DNA of 64,000 nt from assembly GCF_003594875.1 (NCBI RefSeq), contig NZ_QZEY01000016.1:1-64000 (forward strand). Reading direction: 5' to 3'. Under the pieces are notes generated by a model that was given only the letters and a program-made list of their open reading frames with translations, was not told the DNA's origin and made no database searches. The position numbers and the translations under genes are program-made. Source of the stretch: Bailinhaonella thermotolerans (GTDB lineage Bacteria; Actinomycetota; Actinomycetes; Streptosporangiales; Streptosporangiaceae). Positions 54,517 to 63,387 of the stretch are shown here, piece by piece (the stretch's first letter is position 1; the number at the start of each line of letters is the position of its first letter).

Positions 54517-54586
54517 TCTTGATCACCCTCTGTTGCCGGATGTCGGCTTCTTCAGAGAACTGACCTGTCTCAACAACGATCGCATA

Positions 54587-54604
54587 GGAACGCACGTGCG
54601 TCCC
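54587..54604. promoter_or_regulatory. 18-bp near-perfect palindrome between GntR and FAD-Rieske genes
   Basis: GGAACGCACGTGCGTCCC pairs along its length with one mismatch. A second palindrome, TGAAGATCTTCA, lies at 54633-54644. Either could be the UTRA-regulator operator; neither matches the HutC consensus exactly. Confidence 0.5.
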
Positions 54605-54748
54605 GTGGTTCTTTACGTGGATCGTCCCTTTTTGAAGATCTTCACGTTGTTTCTGGTACGGGCGGAAGCCGCTGGGACACCGGTCCGAATAGTCCGATAT
54701 CGCAGGGCCTTGAGGTGATACCTCCGGGGAATGGGGAAAGGCTGCGTC

Positions 54749-56293
54749 ATGGAGACTCTTCCCGGCGCCGAGCGGTCGTACTGGATCGAGTCCGCCGAGG
54801 CCCCGCCGTACCCGGAGCTGACCGGGGACGTGGACGCCGACGTGGCGGTCGTGGGCGGCGGGATCGCCGGGCTGAGCGCGGCGTGGGAGCTGACGCGGGC
54901 CGGGCGCAGGGTGGTCGTGCTGGAGGCCGCGCGGATCGCGGGCGGGGTCACCGGCAACACCACGGCCAAGCTGTCGGCGCTGCACACGCTGAAGTACGCC
55001 TGGCTGATCCGCAACGTGGGCGTGCGCGCGGCGGAGCTGTACGCGCGCTCTCAGCAGGAGGCCGTCGAGCACGTCGCGCGGACCGCCGCCGAGCTGGGCG
55101 TGGACTGCGACCTGGAACGGCTGCCCGCCTACACCTACGCCGAGGAGCCCGGGCGCGTCGAGCAACTGCGCGAGGAGGCGCAGGCGGCGAGCCGGGCCGG
55201 GCTGAACGCGTCGTTCGTCACCGAGACGCCGCTGCCGTTCCCGGTCGCAGGGGCCGTGCGGGTCGAGGACCAGGCCCAGTTCCATCCCCGCAAGTACCTC
55301 CTGGCGCTGGCCCGGCGCATGGTGGACGAGGGCGCGGCGATCTACGAGAACACCCGGGTGCTCCGGCTGGACGAGGGCGAGCCGTGCCGCCTGCGCACCG
55401 CCTCCGGTCACACCGTCACCGCCGCCGACGTCGTGGTCGCCACCCACTACCCGGTGTTCGACCGGGCGCTGCTCTTCGCCCGGCTTGAGCCGTCGCGCGA
55501 ACTGGTCGTGGCCGCCCCCATCCCGGCCGACCGGGACCCCGGCGGCATGTTCATCACCCCCGAGGGCTCCACCCGCTCGGTCAGGACCGCCCCGTACGGC
55601 GACGGCCGGCGGCTGCTGATCGTCACGGGTGAACAGTTCCTCCCCGGTTCCGGCGGCGTGACCGGCCGCTACGAGCGCCTGGCCGCCTGGACCCGGGTGC
55701 GCTTCGGCGACGACCTGGACATCGCCTACCGCTGGGCCGCGCAGGACAACTCGGCGACGGACAACCTCCCCTTCGTCGGCCGCCTCCACCTGGGAGCCGT
55801 CCACGCGTACGTCGCGACCGGCTTCGGCGGCTGGGGCATGTCCGGCGGTGTCATGGCCGGCCGCCTGCTGGGCGACCTGATCACCGGCTCACCCCCGCCC
55901 TGGGCCAAGCTCTACGACCCCGCCAGGGTCCACCCCCTGCGCGAGGCCATGCCCATGCTCAAGCTCCAGGCCACCGTCGCCCGCCACTTCATCGGCGACC
56001 GCCTCTGCCCGCCCGGCGCCGAGACCCTGGAAGACATCGCCCCCGGCACCGCCGCCGTCCTGAGGGTGGGCAGCGAACGCTGCGCGGTGTACCGCGACGA
56101 GGCGGGAAAGGCCCACGTGGTCTCCGCCGTCTGCACCCACCTGGGCTGCGTGGTCCGCTTCAACGACGCCGAACGCACCTGGGAATGCCCCTGCCACGGC
56201 TCCCGCTTCGACCTGGACGGCAAAGTCCTCCAGGGCCCCGCCAACAAACCCCTCAAACACTTCAACACAGAAGCCGACCCACCCCCCTCCTGA
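54749..56293 (+). CDS. FAD-dependent oxidoreductase with C-terminal Rieske [2Fe-2S] domain
   Basis: 514 residues from ATG 54749, with AAAGG 8 bases upstream; an in-frame ATG at 54731 exists. The DAO-type FAD domain starts VAVVGGGIAGLSAAWELTRAGRRVVVLEA. TGNTTAKLSALH and GGWGMSGGVMAG complete it. The last 100 residues are a Rieske domain: CTHLGC then CPCHGSRF give the Cys-His/Cys-His ligands of the cluster. This fusion is common in actinobacteria and bacilli. The natural substrate is not established; a deaminating or amine oxidase role is likely. Confidence 0.9.
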   Translation: METLPGAERSYWIESAEAPPYPELTGDVDADVAVVGGGIAGLSAAWELTRAGRRVVVLEAARIAGGVTGNTTAKLSALHTLKYAWLIRNVGVRAAELYARSQQEAVEHVARTAAELGVDCDLERLPAYTYAEEPGRVEQLREEAQAASRAGLNASFVTETPLPFPVAGAVRVEDQAQFHPRKYLLALARRMVDEGAAIYENTRVLRLDEGEPCRLRTASGHTVTAADVVVATHYPVFDRALLFARLEPSRELVVAAPIPADRDPGGMFITPEGSTRSVRTAPYGDGRRLLIVTGEQFLPGSGGVTGRYERLAAWTRVRFGDDLDIAYRWAAQDNSATDNLPFVGRLHLGAVHAYVATGFGGWGMSGGVMAGRLLGDLITGSPPPWAKLYDPARVHPLREAMPMLKLQATVARHFIGDRLCPPGAETLEDIAPGTAAVLRVGSERCAVYRDEAGKAHVVSAVCTHLGCVVRFNDAERTWECPCHGSRFDLDGKVLQGPANKPLKHFNTEADPPPS

Positions 56294-56410
56294 CCCCGCC
56301 GCCCTCCAACCCGTCGCCACGTCCCGGACACCCCCTCACCTGCCCCTCCCGGTGGAGTTGGTTGAAGCCCGGTAGGGAAGGGGAAGGAGGCGCCGTGGAG
56401 GTGGTTTGGT

Positions 56411-57985
56411 GTGATCCCCCCGTTTGATGGTGTTCGGCCGCCGTTCGTGGTCGAGGCGTTGTGGACCCTGGTGCGTACCGGGATGGTGGGGTTCGTGGGG
56501 CCGGGGCAGGCGGTGCGGATGCTGGCGGCGGCGGGGCGGTACCAGGCGTCGCCGGCGGCGGGGGCGGCGCTCGCGGCGATCCGGTGGCCGGACCGGGCCG
56601 CGGTGATCGACGAGGACGGGGAGATCACGTTCGCGGAGCTGGACGCCGACTCACGGGCGCTGGCCGCCGGGCTGCACCGCCGGTACGGCCTCGGGCCGGG
56701 CCGGCGGGTGGCCGTGATGTGCCGGAACCACCGGGGGTTCGTGATCGCGGCGGTGGCCGGGGCGCGGCTGGGGTGCGACGTGGTCTTCCTGAACACCGGG
56801 TTCTCCGCGCCCCAGCTCGGGGAGGTGCTGGAGCGGGAGCGGGCCGACGCGGCGCTCGTGGACGCGGAGTTCCTGCCCCTGCTGGAGAAGTCCGGGTACG
56901 CCGGGCCCGGCGCGGACGCGATGGACCCCGGGCTGCGGGTCACCGGCGGCGACGCGCCCGCCCCGGCCCGGCCGGGGAGGATGACCCTGCTCACCTCGGG
57001 GACGACCGGCACGCCGAAGGGCGCTCCCCGGGACCTGTCGCTCGCGCATCTGGCCAAGCCGTTCGTGTCGCTGCTGTCCACGACGCCGCTGCGGGTGGGC
57101 GACCCGATGCTGATCGCGCCGCCGCTGTTCCACGCGCTCGGGCTCATGTGGTTCGGGATCGCGCTGACCCTCGGCTGCCCGATGGTGCTGCTGCGGAGGT
57201 TCCGCCCGGAGGCCGTCTACGAGGCCGTCGAGCGCCACCGCGTCCGGGCGCTGATCGCCGTACCGATCATGCTGGACCGGCTGCTCCGCGGCGAGGCGCG
57301 CGGGGACACGTCGAGCCTGGCGGCCGTCGTGGTCAGCGGGTCCGCGCTCCGCCCCGACCTGGCCGCCGCGTTCATGGACGAGTTCGGCGACATCGTCTAC
57401 AACATCTACGGATCCACCGAGACCGGCTGGGGCGCGATCGCCACCCCCGCCGACATGCGCGCGGCCCCCGGCACCGTCGGGCGCCCGCCGTACGGCGCGA
57501 CCGTGCGGATCCTGGACGAGGACGGCGGGGAACTGCCGCCGCCCGAGGTGGGGCGCGTCTTCGTCGGCGGCGGGCTGAACTTCGCCGGCTACAGCGGCGG
57601 CGGGTCCAAGGAGGTCGTCCGCGGCCTGATGAGCACCGGCGACCTGGGCCACTTCGACGCCGAGGGGAGGTTGTTCATCGACTCCCGCGAGGACGACATG
57701 ATCGTCTCCGGGGGCGAGAACGTGTACCCCCGCGAGGTGGAGGACCTGCTCGCCCGCCACGAGGACGTCGCCGACGTGGCCGTGCTCGGGCGCAGGGACG
57801 AGGAGTACGGCGAGCGCCTGGCCGCCTTCGTCGTACGCCGTCCCGGCAGCGCGCTCACGGCCGAGGAGCTGAAGGACTACGTGCGGGCCAACCTCGCCCG
57901 GTACAAGGTCCCGCGCGACGTGGAGTTCGTGGACGAGCTGCCGCGCACCGCGACCGGGAAGGTGGCCCAGACCCGGCTGCGGTAA
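56411..57985 (+). CDS. Acyl-CoA synthetase/AMP-dependent ligase
   Basis: 524 residues. ANL superfamily motifs: A3 LLTSGTTGTPKGAPR (about 193-207), A5 NIYGSTETGWG (about 331-341), A7 MSTGDLGHFD (about 410) and A8 FIDSREDDMIVSGGENVYPREVE (about 420-440). The catalytic Lys is in PRTATGKVAQTRLR at the C-terminus. No carrier domain follows, so a fatty-acyl- or aryl-CoA ligase is likely, not an NRPS module. GTG at 56411 follows GGAGG by 9 bases. It belongs to the FadD group by layout. Confidence 0.9.
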   Translation: MIPPFDGVRPPFVVEALWTLVRTGMVGFVGPGQAVRMLAAAGRYQASPAAGAALAAIRWPDRAAVIDEDGEITFAELDADSRALAAGLHRRYGLGPGRRVAVMCRNHRGFVIAAVAGARLGCDVVFLNTGFSAPQLGEVLERERADAALVDAEFLPLLEKSGYAGPGADAMDPGLRVTGGDAPAPARPGRMTLLTSGTTGTPKGAPRDLSLAHLAKPFVSLLSTTPLRVGDPMLIAPPLFHALGLMWFGIALTLGCPMVLLRRFRPEAVYEAVERHRVRALIAVPIMLDRLLRGEARGDTSSLAAVVVSGSALRPDLAAAFMDEFGDIVYNIYGSTETGWGAIATPADMRAAPGTVGRPPYGATVRILDEDGGELPPPEVGRVFVGGGLNFAGYSGGGSKEVVRGLMSTGDLGHFDAEGRLFIDSREDDMIVSGGENVYPREVEDLLARHEDVADVAVLGRRDEEYGERLAAFVVRRPGSALTAEELKDYVRANLARYKVPRDVEFVDELPRTATGKVAQTRLR

Positions 57986-58030
57986 AGCCCACGGCAATCG
58001 ATCTCCGCGGGGGCGCGTGCGCCCCTCACC

Positions 58031-59620
58031 ATGGGGAATGCACAACGTAAGCCATGGATCGGGGGGACGGTGCTGGGGCGTTTCGGACGGTGTGCGGCGC
58101 TGTGCGCGGCGGTGGCGGCGGCCGCCGGCGCGTGCGCGTCCGTCGGCGAGCCGGGGGAGTTCCGCGCGCAGGCGCCCGTCACCCCGGAGCCGGCGGTGCG
58201 GCCGCCGCGCTGGGCCCCCTGCGAGGAGTACCGCCCCGACGCCGACGCCCGCGTGGAGTGCGCCCACGTCGAGGCGCCGCTCGACTACAACAACCCCGCC
58301 CAGAAGATCAAGATCGCGGTGATGCGGGTCAGGGCGGCCGGGGAGCGCAAGGGCGTGCTGCTGGTCAACCCCGGCGGCCCCGGCGCCCCGGGCCGCGCCT
58401 ACGCGACCACCGTCGCCGGGGAGTCCCTGGTCGAGTCGGCCCACGAGCACTACGACGTGATCGGCTTCGACCCGCGCGGCGTGGGGGCCAGCCGCCCGGC
58501 CCTGAGCTGCATGGACATCCGGCAGTACGAAAAGCACCCGATGCCGGACTTCCGCGCCCCGGACAGCCGCACCGAGGACGCCCTGCACACCCGCGCGCGG
58601 ACGTACGCCCAGGCGTGCGGGCGCAGGCACGGCTCGCTGCTCACGCACATGGGCACCATCGAGATCGCGCGGGACATGGACACCATCCGCGCCGCCCTGG
58701 GCGAGGACAAGATCAGCTATCTCGGCACGTCCTGGGGCAGCTACCTGGGCGCGGTCTACGCGACGCTGTTCCCCGACCGGGTGGACCGGCTGATCTTCGA
58801 CGGCGTGGTGGACCCCGGCAGGGTCTGGTACGGCGCGATGCTGGACCACGACACGGTCAGCGACGCCCGGCACGCGGACTTCCTGGCCTGGGTCGCCCGG
58901 CACCACAAGGTCTACCGCCTCGGCGACACCCCGGCCGAGCTGCGCCGCGTCTGGGAGGACGTCCGGGGCAGGCTCGCGCGCAAGCCCGCGGGAGGGCTCG
59001 TCGGGCCCAGCGAGCTGGACATGCTCTTCGACGCCGGGACCCACCTCAGCACCCTCTGGCCCGACCAGGCGCGGATCCTGTCGGCGTACGCCAGGGGGGA
59101 CGCCGAGCCGCTGCTGACGTACTTCCGGGCCACCCAGCGCACCGACGACAACTTCCCCGCGGCGTACCTGTCGATCATCTGCCGGGACGCGCCCTGGCCG
59201 GAGGACGTGCCGACGTGGCGGACGAACGCGCAGAAGACGTTCCGCCGCGCGCCGTTCTTCGCCTGGGCCGGGGCCTGGGAGAACGCGCCGTGCCTGTACT
59301 GGCCGGTGGGCTCGCTGACCCCGATGCGGATCAGCTCCGACGCGCGCGTTCTGCTGGTGCAGTCGCGGCACGACCCGGCCACGCCGTACCCGGGGGCGGT
59401 GGCGATGCGGGCCACGCTGCCGAACGCGGTGCTGCTGACCGAGGCGGGCGGGGACCACGGGATCGCCACGGGCGAGAACCCGTGCGTGCGCAAGGTCGTC
59501 GCGGCGTACCTGGTCCACGGGAGGCTGCCGGAACGGGCTCCCGGCGGGACCGACGACGTGACCTGCCCGGCCCCGGCCCCGCCCAAGCCCGTGAGCGCGG
59601 CGGTCGCCGGCCCCCGCTGA
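58031..59620 (+). CDS. Tripeptidyl-aminopeptidase-like alpha/beta hydrolase lipoprotein
   Basis: 529 residues. A hydrophobic N-terminus ends in a possible lipobox AAGAC (Cys35). Domain: LLVNPGGPGAPGRAYATT (oxyanion hole), GFDPRGVGAS, nucleophile LGTSWGSYLGA (Ser234), an acid in LVQSRHDPATPYPGA and catalytic His in GGDHGIA. The C-terminal TAP-like domain is complete. Homologues (SlpD/E and Tap in Streptomyces) trim tripeptides from exported proteins. Located outside the membrane. Confidence 0.9.
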   Translation: MGNAQRKPWIGGTVLGRFGRCAALCAAVAAAAGACASVGEPGEFRAQAPVTPEPAVRPPRWAPCEEYRPDADARVECAHVEAPLDYNNPAQKIKIAVMRVRAAGERKGVLLVNPGGPGAPGRAYATTVAGESLVESAHEHYDVIGFDPRGVGASRPALSCMDIRQYEKHPMPDFRAPDSRTEDALHTRARTYAQACGRRHGSLLTHMGTIEIARDMDTIRAALGEDKISYLGTSWGSYLGAVYATLFPDRVDRLIFDGVVDPGRVWYGAMLDHDTVSDARHADFLAWVARHHKVYRLGDTPAELRRVWEDVRGRLARKPAGGLVGPSELDMLFDAGTHLSTLWPDQARILSAYARGDAEPLLTYFRATQRTDDNFPAAYLSIICRDAPWPEDVPTWRTNAQKTFRRAPFFAWAGAWENAPCLYWPVGSLTPMRISSDARVLLVQSRHDPATPYPGAVAMRATLPNAVLLTEAGGDHGIATGENPCVRKVVAAYLVHGRLPERAPGGTDDVTCPAPAPPKPVSAAVAGPR

Positions 59621-59627
59621 CCGCCCG

Positions 59628-59679
59628 CGAAACCGGCCTCCGAAACCGGCCTCCGAAACCGGCCTCCGAGACCGGCCTC
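59628..59679. repeat. Four 13-bp tandem repeats (CGAAACCGGCCTC)
   Basis: Three perfect copies and one with a single change, starting 7 bp after the peptidase stop codon. Possibly a structured 3' end; GGCC cores alternate with AAACC. Confidence 0.8.
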
Positions 59680-59800
59680 CGCTAACAGGCCCGCGGAACC
59701 GGCCCGATCGGCTCGCGGAAGCCGGTGAGCCGCGGCGGCGACGGCACGCGGGACGAGACCGCCGCCCCGGCCGGGCCGGCGGTCTCGCACGCGGGGTTCC

Positions 59801-60160
59801 TCAGATGACGCCGCCCTCCGGCTTGAGCGGGTCGTGGCCGAGGCTCATCAGGCGGTGCCGGGAGACGTCGTCGGACGGGTCGCCGCCGCCGGGGCGCTCC
59901 AGCTCCTCGCGGATGCGGGAGACCACCTCGCCCATGCACTCCACGTCCTCACGCGTGAGGTCCACCTTGCGTTTGCCCAGCAGCCTCACCACGTGCCGGC
60001 TCAGCTCGGGCATGCCCAGGTCCGGGTCGGCGGTGAAGCCGTCCTCGCCCGAGGACGCGGTCATCAGCCAGCCCTGGAGCTCCTGAGAGGTCATGTTGAC
60101 CAGGCCGTGGAACTCCCGCCAGAGCTCCTCCACCTCGGGGTTCCCTCGGGTCGTCGTCAT
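59801..60160 (-). CDS. DUF3140 protein
   Basis: 119 residues from ATG 60160, with AAAGGA about 9 bases upstream. NPEVEELWREFHGLVNMTSQELQGWL followed by LSRHVVRLLGKRKVDLTREDVECMGEVVSRIREEL is the DUF3140 signature. The acidic, helical protein ends HDPLKPEGGVI. The family is small and its role unknown. It diverges from the epimerase gene across about 105 bp. Confidence 0.88.
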   Translation of the reverse strand: MTTTRGNPEVEELWREFHGLVNMTSQELQGWLMTASSGEDGFTADPDLGMPELSRHVVRLLGKRKVDLTREDVECMGEVVSRIREELERPGGGDPSDDVSRHRLMSLGHDPLKPEGGVI

Positions 60161-60264
60161 GCCTGGCGTCCTTTCGTCAGATTGTCCGCAGTCACTCCGC
60201 ACCGTGGCCCCTACCCCCAAAAGTCGCGGGTTGACCTGCTGGGGCAGTGGGTAACCGAGGGGTC

Positions 60265-61167
60265 ATGGCAGCGGTGACGGGTGAGCAGCACGAGATCAGG
60301 GCCGGCGACTACCGGGCGGTGGTCACCGAGCTGGGCGCGGGCCTGCGCGCGCTGTGGCGCGGGGACCGGCTGCTGACCCTGGCCTACGAGGAGGACGAGT
60401 TCCCCGAGGGCGCCCTGGGCCAGACGCTCTGCCCGTGGCCGAACCGCGTGGACCGGGGGAAGTACGCCTGGCAGGGCGAGCAGCGCCAGCTCGACATCAC
60501 CGAGCCCGAACGCGACTGCGCCATCCACGGCCTCGTCCGCTGGCACGCCTGGACGCTGGAGAGCCGCCGGGACGACGAGGTCGTGATGACCCATCGGCTG
60601 CTGGCCCAGCCCGGATACCCGCACGTCCTGGACCTGCGCCTCACCTACAGCCTCGACGCCGCCGAGGGCCTGACCGTCAAGCTCTGCGCCAAGAACGTCG
60701 GCAGCCGCCAGGCCCCCTTCGGCTACGGCGCCCACCCGTACCTCCACCTGGAGGCGGTGGTGGACGAGTGCGAGCTGACCGTGCCCGGGAGCACCCGCAT
60801 GCTGACCGACGACCGCGGCATCCCGCGCAGCACGGAGAGCGTCGAGGGCACCGACTACGACCTGCGCGGCGGGAAGAGCCTCGCGGGCCTGCGGATCGAC
60901 CACGCCTTCGGCGACCTGGACCGGGACGGGGACGGCCGCGCGACCGTGCGGTACACCGGCCAGGAGGGCCACAGCGTGGAGCTCTGGGTGGACGGGACGT
61001 TCCCGTTCATCGAGGTCTTCACCGGCGACACCCTCTCCCCGCGCCTGTGCCGCCAGGGCATCGGCATCGAGCCCATGACCTGCCCGCCCAACGCCTTCGT
61101 GAGCGGCGAGGAGCTGATCAGCCTCGGCTCCAGCCAGTCCACCACCCACACCTGGGGCATCCGCTAG
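60265..61167 (+). CDS. Aldose 1-epimerase (GalM-like)
   Basis: 300 residues. It starts HEIRAGDYRAVVTELGAGLRALWRGD. Catalytic-type residues: His in CAIHGLVRWHAW (about 90), His in FGYGAHPYLHL (about 160) and Glu in GIEPMTCPPNAF (about 270). Length and layout fit actinobacterial GalM-like mutarotases. It interconverts alpha and beta hexoses. ATG 60265 has GAGGGG immediately upstream; GTG 60247 is an alternative. It stands alone. Confidence 0.88.
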   Translation: MAAVTGEQHEIRAGDYRAVVTELGAGLRALWRGDRLLTLAYEEDEFPEGALGQTLCPWPNRVDRGKYAWQGEQRQLDITEPERDCAIHGLVRWHAWTLESRRDDEVVMTHRLLAQPGYPHVLDLRLTYSLDAAEGLTVKLCAKNVGSRQAPFGYGAHPYLHLEAVVDECELTVPGSTRMLTDDRGIPRSTESVEGTDYDLRGGKSLAGLRIDHAFGDLDRDGDGRATVRYTGQEGHSVELWVDGTFPFIEVFTGDTLSPRLCRQGIGIEPMTCPPNAFVSGEELISLGSSQSTTHTWGIR

Positions 61168-61562
61168 CCGCCCCTCCACCCTCCGCCCTTCCCTCCACCC
61201 TCCGCCCTTCCCTCCGCCCTCCGCCCTCCGCCCGGTTCGTACGGCGGGCGAGCCCGGCCCGGTGTTCTCCGTGTGCGTGAAACACGCGCCTCGCCGTGCC
61301 GTACAAAGCCGGATAAGGGGGTGATTTCCCTGAAACCGGCCATACCACCAAAGGTTGGCAAGCATCCCGGCCCGGGTGATTGCGGACGCTCTTCCCCACC
61401 ACAGTCCACTCTTTGTGGTCGCTGAATTACGCTGGGTGGAGTGGGTTGTCTGGGGCGTACGTCACGGACGTCGCTTACCTCCCGGACGCCCCGGGTGGGC
61501 GGGTGCCCGTGAGAAGAGCCGGCACCGGCGCGAGAACCCGCTTCACGAGGGGGGATGGCCCG
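61168..61562 (+). promoter_or_regulatory. Intergenic region with polypyrimidine repeats and promoter of the LanB-C-like pair
   Basis: 395 bp. Two perfect 19-bp copies of CTCCACCCTCCGCCCTTCC lie at 61174-61192 and 61193-61211, then three CTCCGCC units. The middle (61300-61430) has lower GC. TACGCT at 61428-61433 stands 7 bases before a GTG at 61441 and is the only promoter-like element seen. An in-frame ATG 61563 with GAGGGGGG 9 bases upstream starts the first LanB-C-like gene. Confidence 0.5.
61441..61512 (+). CDS. Possible 23-residue leaderless ORF upstream of the LanB-C-like genes
   Basis: GTG 61441 lies exactly 7 bases after TACGCT, the same arrangement as at the DUF1841-like gene. It reads 23 codons and ends TGA at 61510-61512. 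Its product has Cys3 and Cys22 with four Thr and three Ser between them. It is not in frame with the next gene, whose start is 50 bp downstream. It might be a leader peptide or, speculatively, a modification substrate; chance is a real alternative. Confidence 0.25.
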   Translation: MGCLGRTSRTSLTSRTPRVGGCP

Positions 61563-62357
61563 ATGGCGGATGAGGGCGGAGCGTGGATCAGCGCCTGCGT
61601 CTACCACTCCGGCGGCCTCGACGGCCTGATCCGGGACGTCGTCGCCCCACTGGCGGTCGAGGCGGCGCTCGACCGCTGCTTCTTCGTCCGCGCCTGGGAG
61701 GGCGGCCAGCACCTCCGGATCGGCCTGCGGTCCCGCACCGACGGCGCGCGCCTGCGGCGCCTGGTCGAGAAGCGCGCGGTCGCCTACTTCGAGGACCATC
61801 CGGCGCCCGGGAACCGCCTCCGCTTCGTCAACCACCGGGCCGAGCTGTACGGCGACGCCGCCTGTCTCCAGGCGGTCGAGCGGCACTTCACCGAGTCGAG
61901 CACGATCGCGCTGGACGTGCTCGCGCATTCCCTGGGCCCGGGCCGGCGGGCCGCCGCCGGGCTGGCCGCGCTGACGCTGACGCTCGCGGCGCTGGAGTAC
62001 GACCCCGGGCGGGCGCCCGGCGGGCTCCGCCTGCCCCCGCCGCGTCCCGGCGAGCCGGCCCGCTGGCTCCGCGAGCTGTGGAAGGTCCCCGACGGCGGCG
62101 TGCTGGAGGGCTGGTACACCTCGGTCCTGGGGCTGCGGCAGCGGCTGGAGGAGCTGAACCCCGCCCCCGCCGTGCCCGAGTCGCCGCTGAGCTTCCTCGC
62201 ACAGGCCCTGTCCCCCGCGGGGCACGCCGTGTCGCTGATCCTGCTGCGCTGCGCCCACCTGCTGAACAACCGGCTCGGCGTCCCCGTCGCCGCCGAGCCC
62301 CGCCTGGCGGCGTTCGCCGTACGGGCTCTCCGCGAGGTGAGGGGGGTGGCACGATGA
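61563..62357 (+). CDS. Stand-alone lantibiotic-dehydratase C-terminal (elimination-type) protein, LanB-C-like 1
   Basis: 264 residues. It opens WISACVYHSGGLDGLIRDVVAPLA ... FFVRAWEGGQHLRIGLRS, the signature start of the Lant_dehydr_C domain (thiopeptide-type bacteriocin biosynthesis domain). Here the motif W-E-GGQHLR replaces the common GPHLRLR. ESPLSFLAQALSPAGHAVSLILLRCAHLLNNRLGV closes the domain. Full LanB enzymes are about 1000 residues, with a glutamylation N-domain; this is only the C-domain. In split systems the C-protein eliminates glutamate, forms pyridine rings or uses aminoacyl-tRNA. Coupled to the next gene by an ATGA overlap. Confidence 0.75.
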   Translation: MADEGGAWISACVYHSGGLDGLIRDVVAPLAVEAALDRCFFVRAWEGGQHLRIGLRSRTDGARLRRLVEKRAVAYFEDHPAPGNRLRFVNHRAELYGDAACLQAVERHFTESSTIALDVLAHSLGPGRRAAAGLAALTLTLAALEYDPGRAPGGLRLPPPRPGEPARWLRELWKVPDGGVLEGWYTSVLGLRQRLEELNPAPAVPESPLSFLAQALSPAGHAVSLILLRCAHLLNNRLGVPVAAEPRLAAFAVRALREVRGVAR

Positions 62358-63334
62358 GTCCGCGGACCGCGGCCCCGCGCTCGGGATGGCGGAGCGCGCG
62401 GGTGTTCTACTACGAGCCCGACAAGGACGACCTGCTGCTCGACGCGGTGCGGCCGGTGATGCGCCGCGTCGCCGGGGACGTCCACGCCGCGCACGTGCTG
62501 CGGCACTGGAGCGAGGGCCCGCACCTGCGCCTGAACATCCGCAGCGACCAGGAGACCTGGGACGAGCTGGTCCGTCCCGCGATCGAGGAGACGGTCGGGG
62601 GGTACCTCCGGGACCACCCCTCGCTCGAACGGCTGGAGGCCGGCGAGGACTGGCAGCCGGACAACACGATCGTCTACGAGCCCGCCGCGCGCCGCCACCC
62701 GGCGGACGAGGCCCTGCTCGCCGACTTCTACAGCGACACCACGGAGCCGCTGTTCGCCATGCTCGACCACGTCCGCCACGGCCTCGACACCAAGGACGGC
62801 CTCGCGCTCGCCCTGATCCTCGCGGTCTCCCACGGCGTCAGCGGCCCGATCACCCGCAACCTCGACTCCTTCCGCACGCTGGCCGAGGCGTACTGCGCGC
62901 GGTCGGAGGACCCCGAGACGACCCGGACGCGGTTCGAGGAGGAGTACCGCGCCCGCTGCGGCGAGCTGACCTCGCGCGTCTCCCGGGTGATCCAGTCCCT
63001 GGAGGGCGGCGACCGCCTCCCGTTCGTGCGGGAGTGGGCCGCCCTGATGACCGGGTACGGCGAACGCGCCGCCAAGCTGATGGCCAAGGGCAAGGCCGTG
63101 GCGGTCGCGGTCGCCGACGAACCCGAGTCCCCGCAGCTCAGTGAGCTGAACCGGCTGATGATGACGGCCGACCCCGATCACGACGAGGCGACCGCGAGCC
63201 CGGACTTCCTGCGCTACCGGACGCTTCTCAACTTCACCCATCTCCAGTTCGCCCGGCTCGGCCTCCTCCCGGCCGACACGTTCCGCCTGTGCCATCTCAC
63301 CGCCAACGCGGTCGAGGAGCTGTACGGCCGGTAG
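62354..63334 (+). CDS. Stand-alone lantibiotic-dehydratase C-terminal protein, LanB-C-like 2
   Basis: 326 residues. It opens WRSARVFYYEPDKDDLLLDAVRPV ... HVLRHWSEGPHLRLNIRS, a better match to the Lant_dehydr_C signature than its neighbour. The body has FYSDTTEPLFAMLDHV, FRTLAEAYCARSED and a C-terminal LNFTHLQFARLGLLPADTFRLCHLTANAVEEL. It is a full-length single domain of the GodG/TclM/PbtD size class. It is translationally coupled to LanB-C-like 1, so the two probably act as a heteromer. No glutamylating N-domain, cyclase or clear precursor gene lies in the window; the rest of a cluster could lie to the right. Confidence 0.78.
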   Translation: MSPRTAAPRSGWRSARVFYYEPDKDDLLLDAVRPVMRRVAGDVHAAHVLRHWSEGPHLRLNIRSDQETWDELVRPAIEETVGGYLRDHPSLERLEAGEDWQPDNTIVYEPAARRHPADEALLADFYSDTTEPLFAMLDHVRHGLDTKDGLALALILAVSHGVSGPITRNLDSFRTLAEAYCARSEDPETTRTRFEEEYRARCGELTSRVSRVIQSLEGGDRLPFVREWAALMTGYGERAAKLMAKGKAVAVAVADEPESPQLSELNRLMMTADPDHDEATASPDFLRYRTLLNFTHLQFARLGLLPADTFRLCHLTANAVEELYGR

Positions 63335-63387
63335 GCCGGGCACCCCGGCCTACCGGCCGCTCTCAGGCCCCGGCTTACCGGCCGCTC

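Noticed and set aside
56411-57985. NRPS adenylation module or part of a biosynthetic cluster
   Set aside because: No carrier or condensation domain follows and neighbours are unrelated, so a stand-alone acyl-CoA ligase is more likely.
61321-61425. 34-codon GTG ORF containing two Cys and several Ser/Thr, a possible RiPP precursor
   Set aside because: The purine run abuts the GTG with no proper spacing, and it ends before the only promoter-like element. It is less supported than the ORF at 61441.
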